This document shows, piece after piece, positions 52,457-62,357 of a stretch of 64,000 nucleotides of DNA (its first letter is position 1; each line of letters begins with the position of its first letter). The stretch is taken from positions 4,299,001 to 4,363,000 of the forward strand of contig NZ_CP022221.1 of NCBI RefSeq assembly GCF_004114935.1, given 5' to 3'. This DNA comes from Bradyrhizobium zhanjiangense. Lineage in GTDB: Bacteria > Pseudomonadota > Alphaproteobacteria > Rhizobiales > Xanthobacteraceae. The translations under genes and the position numbers were made by a program. Under the pieces are notes generated by a model. That model saw only the letters and a list, made by a program, of their open reading frames with translations. It ran no database searches and was not told where the DNA came from.

Positions 52457-53824
52457 ATGAGCGAAAGCATCTCATCGGTATTGCTCGATGCGCACCGCGC
52501 AAGAAGGCAAGGTCTCAATGCCATCGCGCAGCGACAACGCGCTCGGCTTGGCGAGGCCGTCGCCTTCGCTCGCGCCAACTCGCCCTATTATCGCGAGCTC
52601 TATCAGGGTCTACCGGAGCGGATTGAGAGTTCGTCCGTGCTGCCGGTGGCTCATAAGCAAGAGCTGATGCGTCATTTTGACGACTGGGTCACCGATCGCG
52701 AGGTTAGTTTCGCGGCAGTGCGAGCGTTCGTCGATAACCCTGAGCTGATCGGGCAACGCCTCCTTGGCAAATATTCAGTGGCAACCACCTCGGGCACCAC
52801 CGGGACACCTGGAATATTCCTGTTGGACGAGCACAATTGGACGGTCACACTCGCTTTTTCGCTGCGCATGATGATCGGCGCGCTTAGCGCCAGCGACATG
52901 TTTCGTCTCCTCGTCTGCGGCGGCCGCGCGGCGTCGGTGCTTGCGATGGGGGGCCATTACATCGGCGCAACCAGCTTTGCTGCAATCCACACAAAATCGT
53001 CGGCCCAACGATTCCGGGCGCTCCCGGCACAGGCGCCGTTGCAGAATCTGGTCGCCGAACTCAATCGGTTCTGCCCGGCTCTGCTCATCGGATACGCCAG
53101 CGTCATGGCACTCTTGGCCGCCGAGCAGGATGCCGGTCGCCTACATATTCGGCCGGCGCTGGTTCTTCCGACTTCGGAAGGGCTTTCGCCGGACGGATAC
53201 GACCGGATCGCAAGGGCATTCCACGCCAAGGTCCGGACTATTTACGTCGCGACGGAATGCCTGTTCATGGCGATCGGCTGTGAATACGGTTGGCATCACG
53301 TCAACAGCGATTGGGCGATCCTCGAACCCGTCGATGCGAGCTATCGGCCGGTGCCGCCCGGTGAGGAGTCGCATACGGTCCTCGTGAGCAACCTCGCCAA
53401 TCGCGTGCAGCCGATCCTCCGCTACGATCTGGGCGACCGCATCCTGCAACGACCTGATCCCTGTCCTTGCGGCAACCCGCTTCCGGCGATCCGCGTGCGG
53501 GGCCGTGCTGCCGACATCCTCACGTTTCCAACCGAATGCGGCGAGAAAGTCGCAGTGCCATCGCTCGCGCTTGAGATAGATCATGTACCTGGCGTGGAGT
53601 TGCTTCAGATCGTGCAGACTGCGCCAACACAATTGCGCGTTCGGCTCCATCCCGCAGCCGACGCGGACCCAAACCGGGTTTGGCGGGCGGTGCATTCCGA
53701 ATTGACCAAGCTATTGAACGAGCATGGGCTTGGTCAGGTGTCTGTTGAGTTGGCCCCCGAACCACCAGTCGCATCTTCCGCCGGAAAATACCGCACCGTC
53801 ATCCCACTGGTTCTGAGCGCTTGA
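52457..53824 (+). CDS. PaaK/CapK-like adenylate-forming enzyme
   Basis: 455 residues. The adenylation P-loop is SVATTSGTTGTPGIF; ILRYDLGDRI is the conserved (Y)D(L)(G)D motif, and IRVRGRAADIL is the hinge region. Such enzymes activate a carboxylic acid to the CoA thioester (phenylacetate-CoA ligase type) or act in capsule biosynthesis. ATG 52457 (MSESIS) is preferred; the frame extends to 52343. No pathway partner is adjacent. Confidence 0.8.
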   Translation: MSESISSVLLDAHRARRQGLNAIAQRQRARLGEAVAFARANSPYYRELYQGLPERIESSSVLPVAHKQELMRHFDDWVTDREVSFAAVRAFVDNPELIGQRLLGKYSVATTSGTTGTPGIFLLDEHNWTVTLAFSLRMMIGALSASDMFRLLVCGGRAASVLAMGGHYIGATSFAAIHTKSSAQRFRALPAQAPLQNLVAELNRFCPALLIGYASVMALLAAEQDAGRLHIRPALVLPTSEGLSPDGYDRIARAFHAKVRTIYVATECLFMAIGCEYGWHHVNSDWAILEPVDASYRPVPPGEESHTVLVSNLANRVQPILRYDLGDRILQRPDPCPCGNPLPAIRVRGRAADILTFPTECGEKVAVPSLALEIDHVPGVELLQIVQTAPTQLRVRLHPAADADPNRVWRAVHSELTKLLNEHGLGQVSVELAPEPPVASSAGKYRTVIPLVLSA

Positions 53825-54357
53825 AAATCTTGAGAGCTTCGGGCGGATCGCGCTGCTGCTGCCCTACACCCGCATGTTTGCATTGAACGCGAAGCAACGA
53901 GCTGCCCGCTGTAGGTGAACGGTTGGCGATGGCCTTGTCAGCGCAGGCCGGCGTGAATCGGGAATTACGGTGCGCTGGCACCCGGCTTGAAAAGCACCTA
54001 TAGGCCCCGAACTGCACCTAATCTTTTGCCCATCTCGGCAAGACAGCTTCGCGCGTTCAAGCGAACGAGCTCGCCGCCAATGGCGCCGACTTCAAGCCAC
54101 ATCTTGATTTCGGTTCGGGCCGTAGTCTTCCGGTTTTGACACAAATTAACCTGGTGTGGTGAAAGCTAGATACACTTCTCTTGGTTGCGAAGACGAGTCT
54201 GCGATTGCGATGAAGCTGACTTCGGCTGGCAGCAATGCTGCCGGAATGTTCAGTGCCTCACACACGCAGACTTCATGACAATGCTGGGCGGGCCGCGTCG
54301 ATTGGCCTGCCTTTGCTGAGGCAGGCGCAGCGACCAAAGCCCATTGGAGATCCAGTC
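53825..54357. other. 533-bp intergenic region upstream of the polysaccharide genes
   Basis: No gene is supported. TTGACA at 54136-54141 could be part of a promoter, although no matching -10 stands out at the right distance. Confidence 0.35.
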
Positions 54358-55638
54358 GTGGTCCGCTTGCATGTCGAACGCTTCATTCGTAGCCGAACTG
54401 TCCGACGATCCCTGGCGCTCGGCATCATCGCTCTGAGCGGATGGGCCCTGTTGCCGTATGTGACCTACAGAATCGCTCCCTCCGCCTTCGTCAACGCCGA
54501 GCTCATGCGCGTGACTGCACCGATCGCGGGTCAGCTCGCGCCTGATCTTCCACGCAAAGGTGAATATTTCCAGCGCAACCGGGTCGTGTCGCTGGTCGAG
54601 GCGCGTTCGCCGGATCGCCGGCACCTCATGGACCTCGATCAGCAGCTTGCCGTGTCCAGCAAGCGCGCAGAGCTCGCACGTCGGCAACTTGAGGAAATCG
54701 CCGAGCTCGATCGCAAGCTCCGCGAGCGCAGCGAGGACTATCGTTTGGGAGCGGTCGCACGCCTGAGCCACGAGATCGGAGAAACGGAGGCCGAACGAGG
54801 CGGCTGTCTCGCCGAGGCGCGGCAGCGGAACGATGTCGCGGGCCGGATGGAGAAGCTCGTCAAGCTCGGCATCAGTTCACAGATCCGTTCTTCCGAAGCC
54901 CAGGCTTCCCAGGAGGCAACCGCAACGCGGTGCCAGATGGCCGATGAACGCCTGCAGCGGTTCAAGACGGAGTTGGCGGCGGCTGAGAAGGGCATTTATC
55001 TTCGTGGCGATGCCAATGACGTGCCCTATTCTCAGCAACAGCGCGAGCGACTTGTTCTCCGTCGCCAGGAGCTCGAGACGGACCTGTTGCAAAACAGCTC
55101 ACGTTCCGCGCAGCTGGCTGCGGAAATCACAGAGGAGCGCGCTCGACTTGATCGCCTTCAACACTACGATCTATCGTTGCCTGCGGCCCATGTGGTCTGG
55201 TCGGTCGCGGCCAGCCCGGGCTCGATGGTCACGGAAGGGCAATCGGTCTTTGATTTTGCAGATTGCGAACGCCGATTCATCGTCGTTGAACTGCCCGAGC
55301 GCGATTTCGAGAAGATCAAGCCTGGAGATGCGGCGACTGTCCGCCTGATCGGGAGTCGAGAGTGGAAGACCGGCCAGATCCGGCAAGTTCGCGGCTCGGC
55401 GGCGTACGCCGATGATCGACTGCTCGCGGCTCGGGTGCCGCGACCTGATCCGGGCAACATTACTGTTGAGATCTCGTTGCCGCCTAACGAGACGGCCGCC
55501 GACCACAACGGCTCCTGCGATATCGGACGGTTGGCCGAAGTGCGCTTCGAGCGCAGCTCCGACGGCCTGCTTCGATTGGTCAGCTCGAAGCTGAAATGGC
55601 TGACTGCTCGGCTGGACCTCGACCAGTCGTCGCTGTGA
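54358..55638 (+). CDS. HlyD-like membrane fusion protein of a polysaccharide operon
   Basis: 426 residues from GTG 54358. One N-terminal helix (LALGIIALSGWALLPYVTYRI), a long coiled-coil region (residues ~90-290), and barrel-sandwich halves: VTAPIAGQLAPDLPRKGEYF and VVWSVAASPGSMVTEGQSVFDFADC. GGAG precedes the start. The gene pairs with the glycan synthase 12 bp downstream, like BgsB-BgsA or Alg44-Alg8 pairs, where the fusion protein helps secretion. Confidence 0.75.
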   Translation: MVRLHVERFIRSRTVRRSLALGIIALSGWALLPYVTYRIAPSAFVNAELMRVTAPIAGQLAPDLPRKGEYFQRNRVVSLVEARSPDRRHLMDLDQQLAVSSKRAELARRQLEEIAELDRKLRERSEDYRLGAVARLSHEIGETEAERGGCLAEARQRNDVAGRMEKLVKLGISSQIRSSEAQASQEATATRCQMADERLQRFKTELAAAEKGIYLRGDANDVPYSQQQRERLVLRRQELETDLLQNSSRSAQLAAEITEERARLDRLQHYDLSLPAAHVVWSVAASPGSMVTEGQSVFDFADCERRFIVVELPERDFEKIKPGDAATVRLIGSREWKTGQIRQVRGSAAYADDRLLAARVPRPDPGNITVEISLPPNETAADHNGSCDIGRLAEVRFERSSDGLLRLVSSKLKWLTARLDLDQSSL

Positions 55639-55650
55639 GCTAGAAATTCC

Positions 55651-57801
55651 GTGCAGGTCATGACTCTGTCTTTCGCTCAGCTGTTCGCGCCGATGTTGGG
55701 CGTCTTTGCGGCTATGTACCTGTTGGCGCCAACCTTTGCAGTCACGCGCCTTTGGGCGCGTATCGCGATTTTTGTCGCGGTTTGGCTTGTCGTTGCCCGC
55801 TATCTCGAATGGCGCATCTTCACCACAGTGCTGCCGGCAAGCGGGACCTGGTATCAGGTCGGCTGGATCTGGCTCTGTCTCTTCGTCGAGCTCCTGACCT
55901 TCACGGATCAGTTCATTCTCTATCTGACCTTCCTTCGCAGGACCGATCGCCGCAGCGAGGCAGATCAGCACGAACGTCGGCTTCGCGGCCTGCCGGATGA
56001 TGAGCTTGCCTCGGTCGACGTCTTCATTCCAACCTATGACGAGCCGTTCGAGGTACTGGAAAAGACGATCACGGGCGCACTATGTCTGGACTATCCAAAC
56101 TTCCAGGTCTGGGTCCTGGATGATGGTCGCAGGCCCTGGCTGAAGGAACTCTGCGAGCGCAAGGGTGCCGGGTATCTCACCCGTTCCGACAATGTGAATG
56201 CGAAAGCAGGCAATATCAATCATGCGCTGACGATGACGCATGGCGAGTTCTTCGCGATCTTTGACGCGGACTTCGTGCCGCAGCGCAATTTCCTGGTGCG
56301 CACAATGGGCTTCTTCGCTGATCCAAAGATCGGAATCGTTCAGATCCCGCACGCCTTCTACAATGAGGACCCGATGCAGGCGAATCTCGGCCTGCACAGG
56401 GGACTGCCGGACGAACAACGGTTCTTCTTCGATAGCATCATGCCTGCGCGCGACGGCTGGGATGGTGCGTTTTGTTGTGGATCCAACTCCGTCACGCGTC
56501 GTGCAGCACTCCGCGCGGTAGGCGATTCCTTGCCGACCCAGTCCATTACGGAAGACATCCTGCTGACGCTGGTCCTGCTGCGCAAAGGATACGTCACCCG
56601 CTATCTTTGCGAACCGCTGGCAATTGGATTGGCACCGGAAAGCCTTGGCGCCTTTTTTGTGCAACGGCAACGCTGGGCGCGTGGCGCGATCCAGACCCTG
56701 TATCTCGCCGCCGGCCCGCTCGGCCCTGGACTGAGCTTGATGCATCGGCTCCTCTTCTTTCCGACGCATTGGCTCTCATTGGGCTTGCGGGCGCTCATGG
56801 TCGTGGTCGTTCCGATCGTGTTCATGTGGACCGGCCTCGCGCCTGTGGTCGACGTCACCCCTGAGTCGGTCTTCTATTACTTGTTCCCCGCGATCCTGGC
56901 GCTTAACGGTGGTATCTCCTGGTTCGCGCCGTACGCGCATTTTCCACTGGCTGCCCAGGTGTCGGCGACCATCCAGAGCTTCAAGATTCTACCGACGGTG
57001 CTCGGGACTCTCGTCAAGCCGAAGGGACATGCGTTCAGGGTGACGCCCAAGGGAGCCGCCGCGCGGTGCACAAGCTATGCCACGGAGATATTCTGGCCGT
57101 CGGCGGCCCTGATGGCGTTGACGGTTGTCGGCCTCGTTCTGAACACCATCCCGGAATGGCGGATTATCGATCATCCCGCCGCTTTACCGATGGTCGCCTT
57201 CTGGTCGGTCGTGAACATCGTCGTGCTGTTCTTCGTCTGCATGACCTCGCTACAGGCGCGGATGGGACGTTCCGAGGAACGCTTCGATGTCGACGAATCA
57301 GTCTTGATCCATACTGAGACCGGTGAGCTGCTTTCCGGGCGCATGAGCAACATCTCTCTTTCCGGCGCCGGCGTCCTGCTCGATTCCGGCATCGACTGTC
57401 CTGGTAGCGGAGAACCGCTACGCGTACACATCATGCAGGTCGGCTGGGTCGACGCGATGATCGTGCAACAAAGGGGTCAGCTCGTCGGGGTGCAGTTCAA
57501 ATTGCCGCAGTCGCTCGAACGAGACCTGTTGATCCGCAAGCTCTTTACCGTCGCCCGCTTGAAGGAGAACAGTGTTATCGCATGGTCGGTGAACAGAACG
57601 ATGCTCAAGAGCATCTGGTCAATGGCCGCGCCGTTGCCTCAGCTTGAGACAGGTGGCGCGAAACCCGCGGCGCCTTCGCCGGCTGAGCGTCTGCCGGCCG
57701 AGAGCCTGGTCATCCGGCCTCAACCGCGGATCGGCGATTTGGCACATCTCGCCGGAGCTCGAAGCCTGCATCCGACGAGTTTCACCAGAACCTTTCCTTA
57801 G
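55651..57801 (+). CDS. Processive beta-glycan synthase with C-terminal PilZ domain
   Basis: 716 residues. Membrane helices flank a GT2 domain with VDVFIPTYDEP, FAIFDADFVP (DxD), TEDI and QRQRWARG (QxxRW), all hallmarks of BcsA-like synthases. A PilZ domain follows (RSEERF and NISLSGAG, the c-di-GMP-binding RxxxR and D/NxSxxG patterns). So polymer synthesis is probably switched on by c-di-GMP, which fits the diguanylate cyclase gene downstream. The product could be cellulose or a mixed-linkage beta-glucan; bcsB, bcsC and bcsZ are absent. Confidence 0.85.
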   Translation: MQVMTLSFAQLFAPMLGVFAAMYLLAPTFAVTRLWARIAIFVAVWLVVARYLEWRIFTTVLPASGTWYQVGWIWLCLFVELLTFTDQFILYLTFLRRTDRRSEADQHERRLRGLPDDELASVDVFIPTYDEPFEVLEKTITGALCLDYPNFQVWVLDDGRRPWLKELCERKGAGYLTRSDNVNAKAGNINHALTMTHGEFFAIFDADFVPQRNFLVRTMGFFADPKIGIVQIPHAFYNEDPMQANLGLHRGLPDEQRFFFDSIMPARDGWDGAFCCGSNSVTRRAALRAVGDSLPTQSITEDILLTLVLLRKGYVTRYLCEPLAIGLAPESLGAFFVQRQRWARGAIQTLYLAAGPLGPGLSLMHRLLFFPTHWLSLGLRALMVVVVPIVFMWTGLAPVVDVTPESVFYYLFPAILALNGGISWFAPYAHFPLAAQVSATIQSFKILPTVLGTLVKPKGHAFRVTPKGAAARCTSYATEIFWPSAALMALTVVGLVLNTIPEWRIIDHPAALPMVAFWSVVNIVVLFFVCMTSLQARMGRSEERFDVDESVLIHTETGELLSGRMSNISLSGAGVLLDSGIDCPGSGEPLRVHIMQVGWVDAMIVQQRGQLVGVQFKLPQSLERDLLIRKLFTVARLKENSVIAWSVNRTMLKSIWSMAAPLPQLETGGAKPAAPSPAERLPAESLVIRPQPRIGDLAHLAGARSLHPTSFTRTFP

Positions 57802-58010
57802 CCGGGTCGGCGGCTCGGTACTCCAAGCCATCGGCTGAGCTGATGATGTTGATCCCTGTGCTCATCGACCTCCGCGAGCTGTCGATCGCACAAACCGGCT
57901 CTCGATGCGGTCAGCCGACTTCCATGTTCTGCCACAAACCTCAACCGGAAATGGGCAAGCCTGTCATAACCCCGAATCGTCCTGGGTCTCAGGGGTAGAG
58001 GGAACATCTC

Positions 58011-59915
58011 TTGTCCGATCATCGCAGCGATTTTCGCCAAGGGCGTCTGACGTTCTGGGCATCCGTATTTGTGGCGGTCGCCTGCGTGGCGATTGTCGCA
58101 GTCAGCGGCTGGCGGGAGTGGTCCTCGCGACAGGCGACGTTGAAGAGCTCCGAGACCGACATGGCCAATCTGGCCCGATCGCTGACGCAGCACGCGGACG
58201 ACACCTTCGAGCTCACCGACACCGTTCTGAACGTGCTGGTCGGCCAGCTCGAACTGGAAGGAACTGGCCCTGCGGCAATTGCCAAGATTCAGACCTTCCT
58301 TTCCCGGCGCAAGGCCGCGAATCGAATCCGGGCGGTGTTCATCTATGACGAGACCGGACGCTGGCTCGCTACCAGCGAGCCCGTGGAGTTCGCCGGCCTC
58401 AACAACAGCGACCGCGAGTATTTTCAGCATCATCGTGCCGTGGCTGACCGGGGAACCTTCATTGGACATCCGGTGAGGAGTCGATCAGGCGGGCAATGGA
58501 TCATCACAGCGTCGAGACGCTTCAATCATCCTGACGGCAGTTTTGCCGGCGTCGCCCTCACCACAATCAACGTTGATTACTTCCTGCAGTTTTATAGCGG
58601 GTTCGACGTTGGCCAGAATGGTTCAGTTGCGCTGGCGGCTGCAGACGGCATTGTCCTCGCACGTAGCCCGGACAACGGATACACAGGCCGCGATCTGTCT
58701 GGCGCCCCGCTTTTTAGGAATCTCCGCGAGCGGCCGGTTGCGGGCGCCTACTACTTCACGTCGCCTCTCGACGGGGTTCGGCGTCTGAGCTTTTATCAAC
58801 GGAGCAGTCGCTATCCTGTTCTCGTGGTTGCCACCGAATCGGAAGACGATGTCTTGGCCCCCTGGCGCAGAGCCGCTCTGGGGCGCATGGCTGCAGTCCT
58901 GGGACTGGCAGGAGGGCTGGCGGTTGCGGGGCTCTTGCTGGTGCATCAGCTGCACCAGCGGCAAAAGATGGCCGCAGCTCTGGTCGCCAAGGAGGCGGAT
59001 TTTCGCCTCCTCGCAGAGCAGTCGGGCGATATGGTGATGCGCATCGCGATCGATAGGCAGATCCTCTATGCGTCGCCGTCCAGCGCCCAGATTCTTGGCT
59101 GGGCTCCGAACGAGTTGGTGAATACGTCAGCTCTCGCCGGGATAAATCCCGCGGACCTGGCACGGGTCGAGCAAACCATCTCCGCGTTGATGGACGGCGA
59201 AGCCGAAGAGGCGAGAATCGCATATCGCACCCGTCATCGCGAAAAGATCGAGGTCTGGATCGAAACTGCGCTGCGCGTCACCAGGAGTGTGCAGAGCGGA
59301 GACATCAACGGCGTGGTGGCGATCTCGCGCGACATGACCGAACGTAAGGATCTTGAGGATAAGCTGTCGGCTCTCGCGATTTCGGATGGCCTGACGTCAT
59401 TGGCAAACCGCAGGCACTTCGACGAGCGGCTGGCGGCGGAATGGGATCGGGCCAGGCGTGAAGGAACGCCTTTATCGCTGTTGCTGATCGACGTCGATCA
59501 TTTCAAGAGCTTCAACGATCAGTACGGACATCAGGCCGGTGATGCGTGTCTTCGCTCAATCGCCAGGGTTCTGGCCGAGCAGGCCAGACGTCCGGCAGAC
59601 GTGGCAGCCCGCTACGGTGGCGAGGAATTCGCCTTGCTGTTACCGAATACTGATGCAGGAGGGTGCGAGCAGGTCGGCGAGCAAATTCGGCAAGCGATCC
59701 AGGAACTCGGCATCCTGCACGCGTTCAACCCACCGTCCAAGCAGGTCACTGTGAGCATTGGCGGCGCAACGCACGTGGCGCTGACCGACAAAGCGGATTG
59801 CTCGTCACTGATAGCGGCTGCGGACAAGGCGCTCTATGTCGCCAAGGAGAGCGGACGCAACGGCCTCGTGATGTCAGGGCAAATCATCGCGTGGCCCGGC
59901 TCGATACGGGCTTGA
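58011..59915 (+). CDS. Membrane diguanylate cyclase (Cache-PAS-GGDEF)
   Basis: 634 residues from a TTG. Two helices (near 15-35 and 290-312) enclose a periplasmic Cache-type sensor (ANRIRAVFIYDETGRWLAT, NNSDREYFQHHRA). Then a PAS domain (DFRLLAEQSGDMVMRIAID) and a GGDEF domain with active site RYGGEEF and an RPAD inhibitory site five residues before it. It makes c-di-GMP. Its place behind the PilZ-bearing synthase suggests direct control of polymer output. Confidence 0.9.
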   Translation: MSDHRSDFRQGRLTFWASVFVAVACVAIVAVSGWREWSSRQATLKSSETDMANLARSLTQHADDTFELTDTVLNVLVGQLELEGTGPAAIAKIQTFLSRRKAANRIRAVFIYDETGRWLATSEPVEFAGLNNSDREYFQHHRAVADRGTFIGHPVRSRSGGQWIITASRRFNHPDGSFAGVALTTINVDYFLQFYSGFDVGQNGSVALAAADGIVLARSPDNGYTGRDLSGAPLFRNLRERPVAGAYYFTSPLDGVRRLSFYQRSSRYPVLVVATESEDDVLAPWRRAALGRMAAVLGLAGGLAVAGLLLVHQLHQRQKMAAALVAKEADFRLLAEQSGDMVMRIAIDRQILYASPSSAQILGWAPNELVNTSALAGINPADLARVEQTISALMDGEAEEARIAYRTRHREKIEVWIETALRVTRSVQSGDINGVVAISRDMTERKDLEDKLSALAISDGLTSLANRRHFDERLAAEWDRARREGTPLSLLLIDVDHFKSFNDQYGHQAGDACLRSIARVLAEQARRPADVAARYGGEEFALLLPNTDAGGCEQVGEQIRQAIQELGILHAFNPPSKQVTVSIGGATHVALTDKADCSSLIAAADKALYVAKESGRNGLVMSGQIIAWPGSIRA

Positions 59916-59927
59916 AAGGGGCAGCAA

Positions 59928-60450
59928 TCAGACCAGCGCCATCGCAGCACCCGCAGCGGCGCTGAACGCGACGACGACGAGCGGAGGAGCGCGCCAGGCG
60001 ACCAGCAGGACGAAGCCGACGAGCGCGATGCCGAAGTCCCGTGGCGAATGCACGGTCGCGGTCCATACGGGATCGTAGAGTGCTGCCCCCAAGACGCCGA
60101 CGACCGCGGCGTTGACACCCCGCATCATGGCCTGGGCGCCGGCGCGCTTGCGGAACGAATCCCAGAACGGCAAGGCTCCGAGCAGCACTAGTATCCCGGG
60201 CAGGAAGATGCCGACGAGGCCGAGAGCCGCGCCCGCGAGCCCATTCGGCTCGGCAGAAACCACCGTGCCCAGATAGCCCGCGAAGGTGAAGAGCGGGCCG
60301 GGGACGGCCTGAGCGGCACCATAGCCGGCGAGGAATGCGTCGTCGCTCAACCAGCCCGGCGCGACGAATGCTTCGCGCATCAGCGGGAGCACGACATGGC
60401 CGCCGCCGAAGACGAGCGCGCCCGTCGGCGAGAAGCTGAAGGAAAGCGAT
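59928..60450 (-). pseudogene. chrA: chrA chromate transporter, C-terminal half
   Basis: Reading leftward, the frame gives GALVFGGGHVVLPLMREAFV and then GYGAAQAVPGPLFTFAGYLG, the start of the second CHR domain, and runs through four to five helices to the stop at 59928. The first CHR domain is missing; sequence upstream of ~60450 has no ChrA homology. An ATG at 60392 would give a 154-residue half protein. Confidence 0.7.
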
Positions 60451-60687
60451 CACAGGAAAGAAGGATGAGGAGGTCACGCCACCTCTGAAACGATTCACTA
60501 ACTCGCAAAATGTCGTGTCGTCTTTCGTGACGACGCCAGGCGTCGCCTATTCGGCGATATCACCTACAAAGGTCGACGGCGGCATAGTCGCGGAACCAAA
60601 GCCTTTGCGTTCGCATTGCCGTCGCTGAACTCGCCGCGGAAATGCCCGACTGGCGGCGTGTGGCCGAGCGCCTGACGGTGGAGGACG

Positions 60688-61296
60688 ATGAGGGACAGTG
60701 CGTCGGAGATCGCCGAGATCAGGGATGGCGTTCACCTCTGCATCGACATGCAGAATATTTTCGCTCCTGGCGGGCTCTGGGCGACGCCGTGGATGGAGCG
60801 CGTCCTGCCGACGATCGCCTCGATTGCGGCGCGCCATCCGGCCAGAACGATCTTCACACGCTTCATCACGCCGCAGGATCCGGAAGACCGTCCGGGCCAG
60901 TGGCAGAGCTATTTCCAGCGCTGGCACCAGGCGACCCGAAGACATCTTCCGCCATCCGGGCTCGAACTCGTGCCGGCCTTGGCCGGGTTCGTTCCGCCGG
61001 CGGCCGTCATCGACAAGCCGGCCTATTCCGCATTCAGCAATCCCGGTCTTGCAAGCCTGTTGATCGGAAAGAACGTCGGCACGTTGGTGATCACCGGGGC
61101 CGAGACGGATGTTTGCGTGCTGTCGACGGTCCTGAGCGCCGTCGATCTCGGCTTCAGGGTCGTCATCGTCGAGGACGCGCTGTGCAGCTCGTCCGACGTC
61201 GGGCACGATGCGCTCATGACGATGTACCGCACTCGCTTTCACGGCCAGGTCGACCTCGTCACCGCGGAGGAGCTGGCGGAATTCTGGCGGGAGTAG
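60688..61296 (+). CDS. Isochorismatase-family cysteine hydrolase
   Basis: 202 residues with the Asp-Lys-Cys triad: LCIDMQNIFA (Asp), VIDKPAYSAF (Lys) and ETDVCVLSTVL (Cys). GGAGGACG precedes ATG 60688. Such enzymes hydrolyse amides or vinyl ethers (nicotinamidase-, isochorismatase- or ureidoacrylate-type). It marks the return of ordinary-looking sequence after the island. Confidence 0.88.
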   Translation: MRDSASEIAEIRDGVHLCIDMQNIFAPGGLWATPWMERVLPTIASIAARHPARTIFTRFITPQDPEDRPGQWQSYFQRWHQATRRHLPPSGLELVPALAGFVPPAAVIDKPAYSAFSNPGLASLLIGKNVGTLVITGAETDVCVLSTVLSAVDLGFRVVIVEDALCSSSDVGHDALMTMYRTRFHGQVDLVTAEELAEFWRE

Positions 61297-61397
61297 ATTC
61301 GCTGGACATTCCGACGCAGCGCGTCGGCCGATTCACATAGCCTAATGCACGGGTCATCCGGAGCGGCCAGACTATGCCGGCTGGAAAGGGGGCTGCG

Positions 61398-61493
61398 ATG
61401 ACGATGGATCGCATTGAACAAGCCTTTGTCGCGACCGCGATTACGGGTTTCCTGGTGATGATGGGAGCGATCATCTGGATGATGATGGACTAA
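61398..61493 (+). CDS. Very small membrane protein
   Basis: 31 residues: MTMDRIEQAFVATAITGFL then a Met-rich helix end VMMGAIIWMMMD. One transmembrane helix. A GGGGG tract precedes the ATG. No family known. Confidence 0.5.
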   Translation: MTMDRIEQAFVATAITGFLVMMGAIIWMMMD

Positions 61494-61513
61494 CGGCCGG
61501 GAAGGGTCCTGTC

Positions 61514-61594
61514 TTGCGCGTCGCGCTACCTTACGCCGCAGTTATCCTGTGCCTGGCGGTGACCGTCTGGATCGCCTTCGCGCATTTGTTCTGA
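61514..61594 (+). CDS. Possible 26-residue membrane peptide
   Basis: From a TTG at 61514 with GAAGGG upstream: a single hydrophobic helix (ALPYAAVILCLAVTVWIAFA). It overlaps the 3' end of the opposite-strand ORF 61526-61810, so at most one of them may be real in this overlap. Confidence 0.3.
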   Translation: MRVALPYAAVILCLAVTVWIAFAHLF

Positions 61595-61810
61595 TCGTTG
61601 TCGGCTGCGATCTTCCGAGGCAGCGGTCTTGTGCGGATGCTGCCTGTCCCGGTGGGGCGGGTTGCGGCGCTCTTGCTCCAGCTCCTCGCGCAGGCGCTGA
61701 GCGCTCACGAGATGATCGCTGCTGCGCAGCAGCGCCATGGCCTCGCGCACCAGCTCCTGCGAATGGCTCAGGAGTTGCCTGTCGACGGCGGGATCGGGTG
61801 CGTAGATCAT
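61526..61810 (-). CDS. Small hypothetical protein
   Basis: 94 residues. The first half (MIYAPDPAVDRQLLSHSQEL, ALLRSSDHLVSAQRLREELE) is a plausible helical pair; the second half is charged and low in complexity. It reads in the same direction as the response regulator gene at 61865. Confidence 0.45.
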   Translation of the reverse strand: MIYAPDPAVDRQLLSHSQELVREAMALLRSSDHLVSAQRLREELEQERRNPPHRDRQHPHKTAASEDRSRQRSEQMREGDPDGHRQAQDNCGVR

Positions 61811-61864
61811 TGAACGTCACTCTCTGTTGCGAAGAAGTGGTTAGGAAGACGCGCCGCGCTGGCG

Positions 61865-62269
61865 TCATGCTCGCCGGTCGCCAATGAGCCTAGCCAGATT
61901 CCGTGCCATGGCCACGATATCGATCGGCTTCTCCCAGAGCGGCACGTCCTGGAATTCCGGCTCGATGCTGATCTTCTCGTACCCCGTCGTGAACACGAAG
62001 GGCACATCGCGCGCCCTGAGCTCCCTGGCGATCGGAAAGATCATCTGGGTCCGGATGTTGACGTCGAGCACCGCGGCATCCAGAACGCCGCCATTGTGCA
62101 GCATCGCGACTGCATCCTCGATGTGACCGACGGGACCGGCAATCTCTGCGCCGAGCTTGCGCAGGGCATTGCCGATGTCGTCGGCGAGGAAATATTCGTC
62201 CTCGACCACCAGGATGCGGCGCCCCGTCAGCGGCGTACCTGCAAGAAACGACGCGGGCGAAACTGACAT
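61865..62269 (-). CDS. Single-domain response regulator
   Basis: 134 residues, essentially only a receiver domain: RRILVVEDEYFLADDIGNAL, phospho-acceptor Asp in LDAAVLDVNI, Thr in FVFTTGYE and Lys in PLWEKPIDI. GGGAGGGGATCA directly precedes ATG 62269, so the longer frame to 62557 is rejected. It is divergent from the CheB-like gene and may take part in the same signalling. Confidence 0.85.
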   Translation of the reverse strand: MSVSPASFLAGTPLTGRRILVVEDEYFLADDIGNALRKLGAEIAGPVGHIEDAVAMLHNGGVLDAAVLDVNIRTQMIFPIARELRARDVPFVFTTGYEKISIEPEFQDVPLWEKPIDIVAMARNLARLIGDRRA

Positions 62270-62357
62270 TGATCCCCTCCCGGGAGCCCATCGATACGAT
62301 TGGAACATAAGGCGGAGGACCGCCTTGGTCCAAACGAGGCAATCCGAGGCGGGTTCC

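Noticed and set aside
7272..60500. Direct repeat of the tRNA-Leu 3' end as right attachment site
   Set aside because: Reading the likely right border regions (53.8-54.3, 57.8-58.0 and 60.4-60.7 kb) showed no copy of the T-arm/acceptor sequence; the right edge of the island is therefore only estimated from gene content.
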